In this document: positions 23,278 through 32,562 of the stretch, piece after piece
Layout of the letters: every line of letters begins with the position of its first letter
Numbering within the stretch: position 1 is the stretch's first letter
Assembly: GCF_036867415.1 (NCBI RefSeq)
Contig: NZ_JBAJHU010000004.1
Location: 124,001-188,000, forward strand
DNA length: 64,000 nucleotides
Origin: Rossellomorea sp036867415
Lineage (GTDB): Bacteria; Bacillota; Bacilli; Bacillales; Bacillaceae_B
Direction: 5' to 3'
The notes under the pieces: model-generated
Database searches by the model: none
Told to the model about the DNA's origin: nothing
Seen by the model: only the letters and a program-made list of their open reading frames with translations
Made by a program: the position numbers and the translations under genes

Positions 23278-23748
23278 TTATGATGATGGGGACATGACTG
23301 AAGGACAGCCAAATTTCTTTCTCATCTCTTCTGTCCACGGAACACCTTTTCCCGTCTTACGCGAAATCTGTACCATCGTTCCTCTGCCAACGAAGCAGAC
23401 ATCTTGCTTTTCATTCACACCCATGTAGTGCAGATCGATTGAAGATTTGCCAACTTTGTCTGCTTTGACATACACGTTAAGGCGTTCGCCAAAATAGACC
23501 TGTTTCAGGAAATCGCACTGCAGATCCGCTACAACCGGGATCGTATCATGATCAGGCTTCACCCAATCCTGCATAAATCCCTTGTATTTAAAAAAGTCGG
23601 TTCTCGCTTCCTCAAAATATGTAAATGGAATTGTGTTGTTCAAATGTCCAAACATATCCGTTTCGGAAAAACGAACCTTTACTTCAATGGAGAAATGAAA
23701 TTCTTTTTGCCATGAGTCTATATCCTTAATGTATGTAATATGTTTCAA
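23278..23748 (-). CDS. Acyl-CoA thioesterase, hot-dog fold (YsmA-like, 156 aa)
   Basis: 4-hydroxybenzoyl-CoA thioesterase-like hot-dog protein: EVKVRFSETDMFGHLNNTIP then FTYFEEARTDFF carries the catalytic Asp and the HLNN motif, and later DLQCDFLKQVYFGERLNVYV. Expected to hydrolyse acyl-CoA. A FadR-type palindrome lies directly upstream, tying it to fatty-acid breakdown. B. subtilis ysmA sits at the same place. Confidence 0.85.
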   Translation of the reverse strand: MKHITYIKDIDSWQKEFHFSIEVKVRFSETDMFGHLNNTIPFTYFEEARTDFFKYKGFMQDWVKPDHDTIPVVADLQCDFLKQVYFGERLNVYVKADKVGKSSIDLHYMGVNEKQDVCFVGRGTMVQISRKTGKGVPWTEEMRKKFGCPSVMSPSS

Positions 23749-23779
23749 AATGGCTCCTCCTTCTGTACTGAAAATAAAA

Positions 23780-23796
23780 TGAATGAATATTCATTC
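23780..23796. promoter_or_regulatory. FadR-type operator upstream of the thioesterase gene
   Basis: TGAATGAATATTCATTC is a near-perfect palindrome matching the FadR box TGAATGAMTANTCATTCA of Bacillus. It is about 30 bp before the thioesterase start. The same operator type precedes fadR at 35932-35949. Confidence 0.75.
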
Positions 23797-23883
23797 TTTT
23801 TTGTTTATTATAATCGTTTCTTGTTTATTTAGGAACCGTTTTGCTTAAATCAAAGTATTTATTTCATTGGATTTCTAACAACG

Positions 23884-24014
23884 CTGTTGATTTTCGTGCA
23901 AGACTTGGCTTTCCGCGGGTGACCCGTGAGCCTCCTCGTCGCTCAAGGCTCCTTCGGGGTCTCACATTGGTCACGTCTCCCGCATGAGTCTACGTCTTGC
24001 ACTCCAATCAACAG
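23884..24014. repeat. Interspersed inverted-repeat element, copy 1 (short form)
   Basis: Starts CTGTTGATTTTCGTGCAAGA and ends TCTTGCACTCCAATCAACAG, so the ends are imperfect inverted repeats. Related sequences lie at 32307-32437, 44385-44757 and 51838-52500. No coding capacity; it looks like a MITE or REP-like element. Confidence 0.75.
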
Positions 24015-24100
24015 CTGGAATGTACCGATAATCATATTTAATCTTAAAACAGTCTCATCATTAACAGTTTTGAAAACTTTTCAATTAAACCTGTTGAAAG

Positions 24101-24130
24101 AAAAAAACACTTCCCCGAAGGAAAGTGCTT
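24101..24130 (-). terminator. Terminator of sdhCAB
   Basis: Minus strand AGCACTTTCC with a CTTC-type loop and GGGGAAGTGT, followed by seven T, just after the sdhB stop. Confidence 0.75.
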
Positions 24131-24137
24131 TTGGATA

Positions 24138-24908
24138 TTAATCTACCATATGGTCGCTTCCGAAGAAGTTTTTGAACATTTGGAATGATGTTTCGCGGTT
24201 TAGTGCTGCGATGGATGTTGTCAAAGGGATTCCTTTAGGACAAGATTGTACGCAGTTTTGTGAGTTACCGCAGTTTGCAAGGCCGCCGTCTCCCATGATT
24301 GACTCAAGGCGTTCGTCTTTGTTCATGGCACCGGTTGGATGCGCATTGAAAAGACGGACTTGGGATAGAGGAGCAGGTCCGATGAAGTCGGATTTGCTGT
24401 TTACATTCGGGCAAGCCTCCAAACAAACTCCGCACGTCATGCATTTAGATAATTCGTAGGCCCATTGACGCTTTTTCTCCGGCATGCGTGGACCAGGTCC
24501 AAGATCGTATGTGCCATCGATCGGAATCCATGCTTTTACTTTTTTCAAGCTGTCGAACATACGGCTGCGGTCGACCTGTAAATCGCGTACAACCGGGAAT
24601 GTCTTCATCGGTGCTAAACGGATCGGCTGTTCAAGCTGATCGACAAGAGCCGTACATGATTGTCTCGGTTTACCGTTGATCACCATCGAACAGGCTCCGC
24701 AGACTTCCTCAAGACAGTTCATATCCCAGTTGATCGGGGTAGTCGCTTCGCCTTTTGCATTGACTGGATTACGACGGATCTCCATTAGTGCTGATATCAC
24801 ATTCATATTCGGACGATAAGCTAATTCGAACTCTTCTTGATAAGAGGCTGTTTCAGGGCTGTCTTGACGAGTAATGATAAAACGGACTTTTTTGTTTTCA
24901 CTCATCAT
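24138..24908 (-). CDS. sdhB: Succinate dehydrogenase iron-sulfur subunit (256 aa)
   Basis: Carries electrons from SdhA to the membrane. Three clusters are visible: CLEEVCGACSMVINGKPRQSC (2Fe-2S), CMTCGVCLEACPNVN (4Fe-4S) and CGNSQNCVQSCPKGIPL (3Fe-4S/4Fe-4S). Overlaps sdhA by four bases. Start may be ATG 24908 or 24905. Forms complex II with SdhC and SdhA at the cytoplasmic membrane. Confidence 0.95.
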   Translation of the reverse strand: MMSENKKVRFIITRQDSPETASYQEEFELAYRPNMNVISALMEIRRNPVNAKGEATTPINWDMNCLEEVCGACSMVINGKPRQSCTALVDQLEQPIRLAPMKTFPVVRDLQVDRSRMFDSLKKVKAWIPIDGTYDLGPGPRMPEKKRQWAYELSKCMTCGVCLEACPNVNSKSDFIGPAPLSQVRLFNAHPTGAMNKDERLESIMGDGGLANCGNSQNCVQSCPKGIPLTTSIAALNRETSFQMFKNFFGSDHMVD

Positions 24909-26668
24909 TTACTTCCCCCTTTGCTCTTGGAATAGTCACGCTCTCGTGGTGCGATCAGTGATGTATCCACCTCTTCATAATGGAATTCAGGTGAATTCGT
25001 TGAGGCGTTGAATTTCGCCATTGTTGTCTTTAAGAAATCTTCATCATTACGTTTAGGGAATTCAGGCTTATAATGCGCCCCGCGGCTTTCGTTACGGTTG
25101 AGTGCCCCGATTGTGATTACACGTGCAAGCTGCAGCATGTTCCACAGCTGACGCGTAAACATTGCCCCTTGGTTGCTCCATTTAGCAGTATCGTTGATAT
25201 TGATATTTTTGTAGCGCTCCATGAGTTCTACAATTTTTGCATCTGTTTCTTTCAGCTTGTCATTATGACGCACAACGGTTACATTGTCAGTCATCCATTC
25301 ACCAAGCTCTTTATGGATCACATATGCGTTTTCGGTTCCATTCATGGACATGATATTATTCCATTTTTCTTCTTCTTGCTTCACATAGCGGTCGAACACA
25401 GAAGAAGGTACAGATTCGGCTGTTTTTTCCAATCCACTAATATATTTAATGGCATTAGGTCCTGCAACCATCCCGCCATAAATCGCAGATAATAATGAGT
25501 TAGCTCCCAAGCGGTTACCGCCGTGCTGGGAATAATCGCACTCCCCTGCTGCAAACAATCCAGGGATATTCGTCATCTGATCATAATCGACCCATAGACC
25601 GCCCATTGAATAGTGCACTGCAGGGAAAATTTTCATCGGTACTTTACGAGGGTCATCACCCATGAACTTCTCATAAATTTCAATGATTCCGCCAAGCTTG
25701 ATGTCAAGTTCCTTGGAATCTTTATGAGATAGATCAAGGTAGACCATGTTTTCACCGTTGATACCCAGCTTCTGATTCACGCACACATCAAATATTTCAC
25801 GCGTCGCGATATCACGCGGTACCAGGTTACCGTATGCAGGATACTTCTCTTCAAGGAAGTACCATGGCTTACCATCTTTATACGTCCAGACACGTCCGCC
25901 CTCTCCGCGTGCTGATTCACTCATCAGACGAAGTTTGTCATCCCCAGGAATCGCTGTAGGGTGAATCTGGATGAATTCACCGTTCGAGTAGTACGCTCCC
26001 TGTTGATAAACGATGGATGCCGCAGAACCAGTATTGATAACAGAGTTTGTAGACTTGCCGAAGATAATTCCAGGTCCCCCTGTCGCCATGATCACAGCGT
26101 CTGCAGCAAACGATTTGATTTCCATCGTTTGAAGGTTCTGAGCGACGATTCCTCGTGCAACTCCTTCGTCATCCACGACCACTCCGAGGAATTCCCATCC
26201 TTCAAACTTATTAACAAGACCTGCTACTTCATGACGGCGAACCTGCTCGTCAAGTGCATAAAGCAATTGCTGACCAGTCGTAGCTCCCGCGAACGCTGTA
26301 CGGTGATGCTGTGTTCCACCGAAACGGCGGAAGTCCAGTAATCCTTCAGGCGTACGGTTGAACATGACTCCCATACGATCCAGCAAATGGATGATTCCCG
26401 GTGCCGCTTCTGTCATCGCTTTAACTGGAGGCTGATTCGCCAGGAAATCCCCTCCATATACCGTATCATCAAAATGTTCCCAAGGAGAATCCCCTTCTCC
26501 TTTCGTGTTCACGGCTCCATTTATACCACCTTGAGCACACACAGAGTGAGAACGTTTAACGGGTACAAGTGAGAATAAATCTACTTCCGCTCCAACTTCT
26601 GCTGCTTTGATTGTGGCCATCAAGCCGGCTAATCCGCCGCCGACTACAATGATTTTGCCTTTACTCAT
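24905..26668 (-). CDS. sdhA: Succinate dehydrogenase flavoprotein subunit (587 aa)
   Basis: FAD subunit that oxidises succinate to fumarate. IIVVGGGLAGLMATIKAAEV is the dinucleotide fold, HSVCAQGGINGAVN the FAD-attachment region, then HPTAI and ARGEGGRVW active-site motifs, HYSMGGLWVD and HGGNRLGANSL. 587 aa is usual for Bacillus. Middle gene of sdhCAB. Confidence 0.97.
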   Translation of the reverse strand: MSKGKIIVVGGGLAGLMATIKAAEVGAEVDLFSLVPVKRSHSVCAQGGINGAVNTKGEGDSPWEHFDDTVYGGDFLANQPPVKAMTEAAPGIIHLLDRMGVMFNRTPEGLLDFRRFGGTQHHRTAFAGATTGQQLLYALDEQVRRHEVAGLVNKFEGWEFLGVVVDDEGVARGIVAQNLQTMEIKSFAADAVIMATGGPGIIFGKSTNSVINTGSAASIVYQQGAYYSNGEFIQIHPTAIPGDDKLRLMSESARGEGGRVWTYKDGKPWYFLEEKYPAYGNLVPRDIATREIFDVCVNQKLGINGENMVYLDLSHKDSKELDIKLGGIIEIYEKFMGDDPRKVPMKIFPAVHYSMGGLWVDYDQMTNIPGLFAAGECDYSQHGGNRLGANSLLSAIYGGMVAGPNAIKYISGLEKTAESVPSSVFDRYVKQEEEKWNNIMSMNGTENAYVIHKELGEWMTDNVTVVRHNDKLKETDAKIVELMERYKNININDTAKWSNQGAMFTRQLWNMLQLARVITIGALNRNESRGAHYKPEFPKRNDEDFLKTTMAKFNASTNSPEFHYEEVDTSLIAPRERDYSKSKGGSK

Positions 26669-26729
26669 CGTGACTCACTCCTTTTCCTGCCAAAGTTGCC
26701 AGCTGTTTTCTATCAGACTGCTATATTTC

Positions 26730-27338
26730 TTATACGAATGCAAAGATTGCGCGCATACCAACAACCGATAACGCAACAAAAATTCCGATCGTTACATATG
26801 TAGCTATTAATTGAGAACGTGGTGATACCGTGATTCCCCAGCTTACACAGAATGACCATAAGCCATTAGCAAAATGGAAGATCGTTGATAGTACACCGAT
26901 TACATAGAACACAAGCATCAATGGATTTGATAAAATGTTTTCCATCATCTGAAAGTTGACTTCCGCTCCAAATGCGGCAGCCACCCTTGTCTCCCACACA
27001 TGCCATGTAACAAAGATAAATGTGATTACCCCTGAAACACGCTGAAGCAAGAACATCCAGTTACGGAAATAGCCAAATTTTGAGGCATTATTCTTAGAAG
27101 TGAACGCGATGTAAATTCCATAGATTGCATGGAAATACAATGGAAGGAAGATAATAAAAATCTCAAGGAAATAACGGAAAGGCAGACTTTCCATAAAATG
27201 TGCCGCTTGATTAAATGATTCTTCCCCGCCTGTGGCAAAATGGTTCACGACTAAATGTTGAGTTAAAAATAATCCAACTGGAATAACACCTAGTAATGAA
27301 TGAAGCCTGCGATAATTAAATTCTCGATTTCCAGCCAT
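26730..27338 (-). CDS. sdhC: Succinate dehydrogenase cytochrome b558 subunit (202 aa)
   Basis: Five-helix membrane anchor binding two haems and menaquinone in the Bacillus type. Membrane helices are evident, e.g. LHSLLGVIPVGLFLTQHLVV, YFLEIFIIFLPLYFHAIYGI and VSGVITFIFVTWHVWETR; His in HLVVNH, FHAIYG and WHVWE are likely haem ligands. First gene of the operon with sdhA 61 bp downstream. Confidence 0.95.
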   Translation of the reverse strand: MAGNREFNYRRLHSLLGVIPVGLFLTQHLVVNHFATGGEESFNQAAHFMESLPFRYFLEIFIIFLPLYFHAIYGIYIAFTSKNNASKFGYFRNWMFLLQRVSGVITFIFVTWHVWETRVAAAFGAEVNFQMMENILSNPLMLVFYVIGVLSTIFHFANGLWSFCVSWGITVSPRSQLIATYVTIGIFVALSVVGMRAIFAFV

Positions 27339-27684
27339 GATTTACCCCCCTTAATCATAAAATATGAGGCCGTTTTCTAAGCGACATATCTTTAGACTAC
27401 GATACATATTTTATGTTGTAACAATTATGTGACAAGTCCCATTTTACTCCCCTGAAGTGGAAGCGTCAAGAAAACGTATACATAATTTCGACAATATCGC
27501 TAAAATATTTCAAATAGAAAAAGAGCGTTAAAAACGTACTATATACGACTTTAATAGTTAGAAAATTCTAATTAATTCCTGATAATGTTATACCGCCAAA
27601 ATATCCCATCTTTCGTTTTACATGTTTGGGATGATAAATCCTCATCACATGTATATAATAGTTTTATAGAAAGAGGGGATTTAC
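27339..27684. other. Intergenic region between sdhC and yslB (346 bp)
   Basis: AT-rich, no coding frame seen. It must contain the divergent promoters of sdhCAB (minus) and yslB (plus); TATAAT at 27654-27659 is a possible plus-strand -10 without a good -35. No riboswitch or repeat is recognised. Confidence 0.6.
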
Positions 27685-28122
27685 TTGGAACAGAAAAATG
27701 AAGAAATCTATGAGCCGGCCGTTCCGGTTTTCGGTTATGAATTGATTCGCGATATCCTGCTCCCGGATATCCTTGGAAAGCACACTCCTGAAATCTTATA
27801 TTGGGGAGGCAAACAGCTCTCCAGAAAATTCCCCCTTCAATCCGTCGAAGAATGTACATCATTTTTTGATGAAGCAGGATGGGGAACGCTGACGGTTGTC
27901 GAACAAAAGAAAAATGAAATCACCTTTGAATTGCGAGGGTCATTTATCGAAAGACGCTTATCGCTGAAATCCGACGTTACTTTCAAAATGGAAGCGGGCT
28001 TTCTTGCGGAGCAAATCCAACTGCTGAAGAAATGCACCACTGAAGCAGCAGACGAGATACATAAACGAAATCGATCCGTGAAGATTACCGCTCGCTGGGA
28101 CGAAAAAGATAAAGTTGAATGA
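27685..28122 (+). CDS. YslB-family protein (145 aa)
   Basis: TTG start (27685) with AGAGGGG upstream. Contains ILLPDILGKHTPEILYWGGK, the signature of the DUF2507/YslB family, followed by a small hydrolase-like beta domain. Position between lysC and sdhC is conserved in Bacillus. Function is unknown. Confidence 0.85.
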   Translation: MEQKNEEIYEPAVPVFGYELIRDILLPDILGKHTPEILYWGGKQLSRKFPLQSVEECTSFFDEAGWGTLTVVEQKKNEITFELRGSFIERRLSLKSDVTFKMEAGFLAEQIQLLKKCTTEAADEIHKRNRSVKITARWDEKDKVE

Positions 28123-28162
28123 ACGAATGACCTTGGCAGTGAACTAAATAGATGCACGGAAA

Positions 28163-28194
28163 AAAGGGTTGACTCTGTTAAAGAGCCAACCCTT
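28163..28194. terminator. Bidirectional terminator yslB / lysC
   Basis: AAAAGGGTTGACTC with GAGCCAACCCTTTC forms a hairpin between the convergent yslB and lysC genes, with T or A tracts on both sides. Confidence 0.7.
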
Positions 28195-28203
28195 TCATTC
28201 TGT

Positions 28204-28707
28204 TTATAGCGTTACCTCTTCCACTTGAACGGCGTCCAGTTTGAATGCCGTATGTAATACACCGGCAGCTTTTTGCATATTTTTCTGGTCGACCACGGCA
28301 GACACTTTAATTTCCGACGTACTGACCATCTTGATGATAATATCATTATGCGCCAGGACTTCAAACATCTCGGCCGCCACCCCCGGGTTGGAAATCATTC
28401 CGGATCCAACAATGGACACTTTGGCCAGATCGCGTTCATGTTCAATATGGGTGAACCCCAGATCCTTCTGGTTTTTCTCCAAGACGGAAAGTGCATCATC
28501 AAGGTCCTGCTCCTTGATTGAAAACGATAGATTCGTTGTATCGCGGTCTGTCTGGCTCTGAATGATGATGTCCACATTCAAATGATTTTTTGCAAGTGTC
28601 GTGAACACTGATGATAATCCTGTCAGGGCATTGCCGAGCCCAAAGACGGTCACCCGGACAATTTCATCTTCGAATGCCACGCCTCTTACCACTAAATTCT
28701 GTTCCAT
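28204..28707 (-). CDS. Internal start: LysC beta subunit (167 aa)
   Basis: AGGAGGAAGCAAGC precedes ATG 28707 (MEQNLVVRGVAFEDE), making the C-terminal ACT-domain part of LysC. B. subtilis LysC is known to form an alpha2-beta2 enzyme from in-frame starts. Confidence 0.65.
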   Translation of the reverse strand: MEQNLVVRGVAFEDEIVRVTVFGLGNALTGLSSVFTTLAKNHLNVDIIIQSQTDRDTTNLSFSIKEQDLDDALSVLEKNQKDLGFTHIEHERDLAKVSIVGSGMISNPGVAAEMFEVLAHNDIIIKMVSTSEIKVSAVVDQKNMQKAAGVLHTAFKLDAVQVEEVTL

Positions 28708-29442
28708 GCTTGCTTCCTCCTCAATGTACGTTCCTTCCACTTTTTGAAGACTGGATCTGACTTCTAACGGGATTTGATAATTTTTTGCGAATTCAACCGC
28801 CCGGGGATGAAGGACACCCGCACCCAGATTGGCAAGCTCGAGCATTTCATCATACGAGATGGAAGGCAGTTTTCTCGCCCCTTCGATATAACGCGGGTCA
28901 GACGTATAAACTCCGTCAACATCAGTGTAAATATCACATCGATCCGCTTTTAATGCAGCAGCGATCGCGACGGCTGTCGTGTCCGATCCCCCGCGGCCAA
29001 GGGTGGTGATTTCACCTGACAGAGTCATTCCCTGGAAGCCTGCTACAATGACAACTTTTCCGGCTTGAAGCTGTGTCGTGATTTTCTCGGTATGGATATT
29101 GGTGATGCGTGCATTGCTGTGCACAGATTCTGTCTCAATCCCCGCCTGCCAGCCAGTATACGAAATGGCTTCCTGGCCTGCCTGGATCAATGCCATCGTC
29201 AGAAGGGAAATGGTCACCTGTTCTCCAGTGGATAAAAGCATATCCATTTCCCGTTTACTTGGTTGAGAAGTGATTTCTCTCGCTAAACCGACTAATGTAT
29301 CAGTTGTTTTCCCCATGGCGGATACGACAACGACAACATCATTTCCCCGATTCTTCTCCTCCAGGATCCTTGACGCAACATTTTGAATTCTTTCAACAGA
29401 ACCTACTGAAGTTCCACCGAACTTTTGAACGATAATACTCAC
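28204..29442 (-). CDS. lysC: Aspartokinase, lysine-sensitive (412 aa)
   Basis: First step of lysine, threonine and methionine synthesis (aspartate to aspartyl-phosphate). VSIIVQKFGGTSVGS carries the KFGGTS motif, then LSTGEQVTISLLTMAL and GRGGSDTTAVAIAAAL; two ACT domains form the C-terminus. GTG 29442 follows AAGGAGAAGCT and gives the usual ~410 aa. A strong internal site, AGGAGGAAGCAAGC before ATG 28707, should make the ~167-aa beta subunit as in B. subtilis LysC. A lysine riboswitch lies upstream. Confidence 0.94.
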   Translation of the reverse strand: MSIIVQKFGGTSVGSVERIQNVASRILEEKNRGNDVVVVVSAMGKTTDTLVGLAREITSQPSKREMDMLLSTGEQVTISLLTMALIQAGQEAISYTGWQAGIETESVHSNARITNIHTEKITTQLQAGKVVIVAGFQGMTLSGEITTLGRGGSDTTAVAIAAALKADRCDIYTDVDGVYTSDPRYIEGARKLPSISYDEMLELANLGAGVLHPRAVEFAKNYQIPLEVRSSLQKVEGTYIEEEASMEQNLVVRGVAFEDEIVRVTVFGLGNALTGLSSVFTTLAKNHLNVDIIIQSQTDRDTTNLSFSIKEQDLDDALSVLEKNQKDLGFTHIEHERDLAKVSIVGSGMISNPGVAAEMFEVLAHNDIIIKMVSTSEIKVSAVVDQKNMQKAAGVLHTAFKLDAVQVEEVTL

Positions 29443-29573
29443 AGCTTCTCCTTCTTTCTCTTTGAGTGTAGAAATTAATCTTACTTTCTGAAGAGAATCA
29501 TCCGTCTTCTGCACAAGTTCCTGCTGCCTTTGTATGTATGGAAACATACTGTGGGCGCCAGATGCCAAATAAT

Positions 29574-29830
29574 AAAAAAAGCAATGAGACAAAATATCTC
29601 ATTGCTCTATGAACTTAAAGTAAAAAATACTGATTCGTTCATCGGCATTGTGAGATAGCTCTCCAAGATTGATTCATCTTGACAATCCTGCATTTCTTAA
29701 ACGCAGAACCAGCGGAATTAGTTTGAGCCTAAGACCACTTCGGCGAATCTCCCCTTTCCAGACATCTCAACAGAGCCCATACTCCTCCATGTCTATACTC
29801 TTGAAGCCCGCACCTCTATCACCACTATTA
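29574..29830 (-). promoter_or_regulatory. Lysine riboswitch (L box) with terminator
   Basis: Minus-strand leader of lysC with GATAGAGGTGCGGGCTTCAA, CGCCGAAGTGG, and the downstream terminator AGCAATGAGA/TCTCATTGCT followed by seven T (29574-29606). These are conserved parts of the lysine aptamer. Lysine binding should promote the terminator and reduce lysC. Confidence 0.9.
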
Positions 29831-29857
29831 AAAGTGATAATGTTTTAAATTATCGAT

Positions 29858-29887
29858 AATTATAGCACACGAAAAAAACGGAAGCAA
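29858..29887 (-). promoter_or_regulatory. Sigma-A promoter of lysC
   Basis: Minus strand TTGCTT (29882-29887), 17-bp spacer, TATAAT (29858-29863), placed about 30 bp before the riboswitch. Confidence 0.75.
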
Positions 29888-29937
29888 CGGATTTTTCAGA
29901 ATAATCCCGTATAATTTTTCGGCTCATTCGGGTAAAA

Positions 29938-31710
29938 CTATCCCCGAAGCTTCTCTTGCAAAACTTTCGCAACAGCTTCCGGAATCCCTATATCCTTAAA
30001 TTCTTCCACTGTGGCTTCTTTCATTTTCTTCATGGAACCGAAGTGTTTGAGGAGCTGTTTCTTCCGCTTGGGTCCGATTCCGTCGATTCCATCAAGGGTG
30101 GATTGAAAAACACTTTTCCCACGGAGCTGGCGGTGGAATGTGATGGCAAACCGGTGGACTTCATCCTGTACCCGCTGGAGCAGATAGAATTCCTGGCTTC
30201 TTTTTTCCAACGGCACGATCTGCAGCGGATTTCCGTACAGGAGTTCAGATGTCTGATGTTTATCATCCTTCGACAAACCCCCGATCGGGATATCCAGACC
30301 CAGCTCGTTTTCAATCACATCACGGGCTGCTTCGATCTGCCCTTTACCACCGTCAATGATGATGAGGTCGGGAAGTGGAAGACCATCTCTTAACACCCGT
30401 GAGTACCTTCGCCTCACCACTTCTCTCATGGATTCATAATCATCCGGTCCTTTAACGGTTTTTATTTTATACTTTCGATACTCCTTCTTTGCTGGCTTTC
30501 CATCCATAAACACGATCATGGCCGAGACAGGGGCGGATCCCTGTATATTCGAGTTATCAAATGCTTCGATTCTAAATGGGGTATAAATCCCCATTTGTTC
30601 GCCTAACCTTTCAATCGCCTTGATCGTTCGATCCTCGTCTCTCTCAATCAGTGCAAACTTTTCGTCGAGTGCCTGCTTGGCATTTTTCTCTGCCAGTTTA
30701 ACGAGTTCTTTCTTCTTCCCGCGCTTCGGCTGGGTTACCTTTACTTCCAATAACTTCGCAGCCAGCTCTTCTTCTATTTCTTCCGGAAGGAAAATCTCTC
30801 TCGGTTTAAAGTGGTTCGCCTTTGAATAGAATTGGCCCAAATATGTGAGAAATTCATCTTCCGGTTCATTGTATAGCGGGAACAGCGATACATCCCGTTC
30901 AATCAATTTCCCCTGCCTCACGAAAAATACCTGAACGCACATCCAGCCTTTATCGACTGCAAATCCGAACACATCCCGATCTGTAAAATCCGTCATCGTC
31001 ATTTTCTGTTTTTCCATCGTTGCTTCGATATGGAGGATCTGATCACGGAATTCCTTCGCCCGCTCAAACTCGAGGTTTTCAGACGCTGCATTCATTTTTG
31101 CTGTTAATTCTTTTTTTATTTCCTTGTATCCGCCATTTAAAAATCTGGCAATTTCATCGGTCATTTCCCTGTACGTATCACTCTTCACTTCTCTCACACA
31201 AGGGGCAAGACATTGGCCCATGTGATAATAGAGACATACCCTGTCCGGGAGAGTGGTGCATTTCCGCAATGGATACAGCCGGTCCAACAGCTTTTTCGTT
31301 TCATTGGCCGCTCCTACATTCGGATAAGGACCGAAGTACTTCCCTTTCCCCCGCTGCACTTTGCGTGTCGTGATCAAACGCGGGTGCCGTTCATTTGTCA
31401 ATTTAATGAATGGATAGCTTTTATCATCCTTTAACATGACATTGTATTTGGGATCATATTTCTTTATTAAATTCATTTCGAGTACTAGTGCTTCAAGGTC
31501 GGATGAAGTCATGATGTATTCGAAGTCTTCGATTTCCCCTACAAGCCGCTGTGTTTTCGCATCGTGCGAGCCTGTGAAATACGAACGGACCCGATTTTTC
31601 AGCACTTTTGCCTTACCGACATAAATGATCGTTCCCTGACGGTCTTTCATCAAGTAGCAGCCAGGCTGATCGGGCAGCAGTGCCAATTTATTTGTAATGA
31701 CAGGATTCAA
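29938..31710 (-). CDS. uvrC: UvrC, excinuclease subunit C (590 aa)
   Basis: Dual-incision nuclease of nucleotide excision repair. N-terminal GIY-YIG domain (PGCYLMKDRQGTIIYVGKAK), UVR motif at about 200-235 (NLEFERAKEFRDQI), RNase H-like C-terminal nuclease (AFDNSNIQGSAPVSAMIVF; IIDGGKGQIEAA) and helix-hairpin-helix end (GIDGIGPKRKKQLLKHFG). 590 aa is normal. Confidence 0.96.
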   Translation of the reverse strand: MNPVITNKLALLPDQPGCYLMKDRQGTIIYVGKAKVLKNRVRSYFTGSHDAKTQRLVGEIEDFEYIMTSSDLEALVLEMNLIKKYDPKYNVMLKDDKSYPFIKLTNERHPRLITTRKVQRGKGKYFGPYPNVGAANETKKLLDRLYPLRKCTTLPDRVCLYYHMGQCLAPCVREVKSDTYREMTDEIARFLNGGYKEIKKELTAKMNAASENLEFERAKEFRDQILHIEATMEKQKMTMTDFTDRDVFGFAVDKGWMCVQVFFVRQGKLIERDVSLFPLYNEPEDEFLTYLGQFYSKANHFKPREIFLPEEIEEELAAKLLEVKVTQPKRGKKKELVKLAEKNAKQALDEKFALIERDEDRTIKAIERLGEQMGIYTPFRIEAFDNSNIQGSAPVSAMIVFMDGKPAKKEYRKYKIKTVKGPDDYESMREVVRRRYSRVLRDGLPLPDLIIIDGGKGQIEAARDVIENELGLDIPIGGLSKDDKHQTSELLYGNPLQIVPLEKRSQEFYLLQRVQDEVHRFAITFHRQLRGKSVFQSTLDGIDGIGPKRKKQLLKHFGSMKKMKEATVEEFKDIGIPEAVAKVLQEKLRG

Positions 31711-31807
31711 GTTTCTCCCCCTTTTTTACTTTCTGTTCTCCTCTTATTGTAAAGTGATTATCACTATATGGTAAACCAATCATAATATATTTTTTTTGCT
31801 GACATAA

Positions 31808-31834
31808 GAAAAGCCGGGGCAGCATGCCCCGGCT
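31808..31834 (-). terminator. Terminator after trxA
   Basis: AGCCGGGGCA with TGCCCCGGCT (31812-31821/31825-31834), 10 bp, followed by TTTTCTT on the minus strand. Confidence 0.85.
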
Positions 31835-31850
31835 CTCACATCAATGCATA

Positions 31851-32165
31851 TTAAGCATGTTTATTCAATAGTTCAGCAAGTGCTTCTTTCGGCTGGAATC
31901 CGATTACTTTATCCACTACTTCTCCGTCTTTAAGAACAACTAGTGTCGGAATGCTCATTACGCCATATTTACCGGCAGTTTCCTGGTTCTCATCTACGTC
32001 AACTTTGACGATTTTTACTTTGTCGCCCATTTCACTGTCCAGTTCTTCCAGTACTGGAGCGATCATTTTACAAGGTCCGCACCAAGGTGCCCAAAAATCT
32101 GCCAATACTAGTCCGGATGTCGTTTCACTTACAAAATTTTGGTCAGTAGCATTTGTTATTGCCAT
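31851..32165 (-). CDS. trxA: Thioredoxin (104 aa)
   Basis: Small disulfide reductase with the WCGPC active site (FWAPWCGPCKMIAPVLEEL) and the cis-Pro region MSIPTLVVLKDGE. 104 aa is typical. Located before uvrC as in B. subtilis. GGAGG upstream of the ATG. Confidence 0.97.
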   Translation of the reverse strand: MAITNATDQNFVSETTSGLVLADFWAPWCGPCKMIAPVLEELDSEMGDKVKIVKVDVDENQETAGKYGVMSIPTLVVLKDGEVVDKVIGFQPKEALAELLNKHA

Positions 32166-32306
32166 AAGTATATGCCTCCTAAGTTCTTCAAATATACCGT
32201 AAGTATATCACCGATAATAGTGCTATGCTATAAATCTGCTCGTTGGTAATATACCCTTCCGAAAACGTTCTATACAACCCTTCAAAAAAATGCACTTTGA
32301 AAACCC

Positions 32307-32437
32307 CTGTTGATTTCCGTGCAAGACTTCGCTTTCCGCGGGCGGCCGGTGAGCCTCCTCGTCGCAAAATGCTCCTGCGGGGTCTCACCTGTCTCGCTTT
32401 TCCCGCAGGAGTCTTCGTCTTGCACTCCAATCAACAG
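32307..32437. repeat. Interspersed inverted-repeat element, copy 2 (short form)
   Basis: Starts CTGTTGATTTCCGTGCAAGA and ends TCTTGCACTCCAATCAACAG, between etfA and trxA. Same core as copies 1, 3 and 4. No coding capacity. Confidence 0.8.
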
Positions 32438-32562
32438 CTTAAACAGGTAATCGTATCAACCCCATCTAAAAGAGCAAAAAATAAGGAGTAACCACTTGGT
32501 TACTGCCTTATATATTATTATACTATTCATTTACCCGTTCCATTGCTTTTAAAACATAAGGA

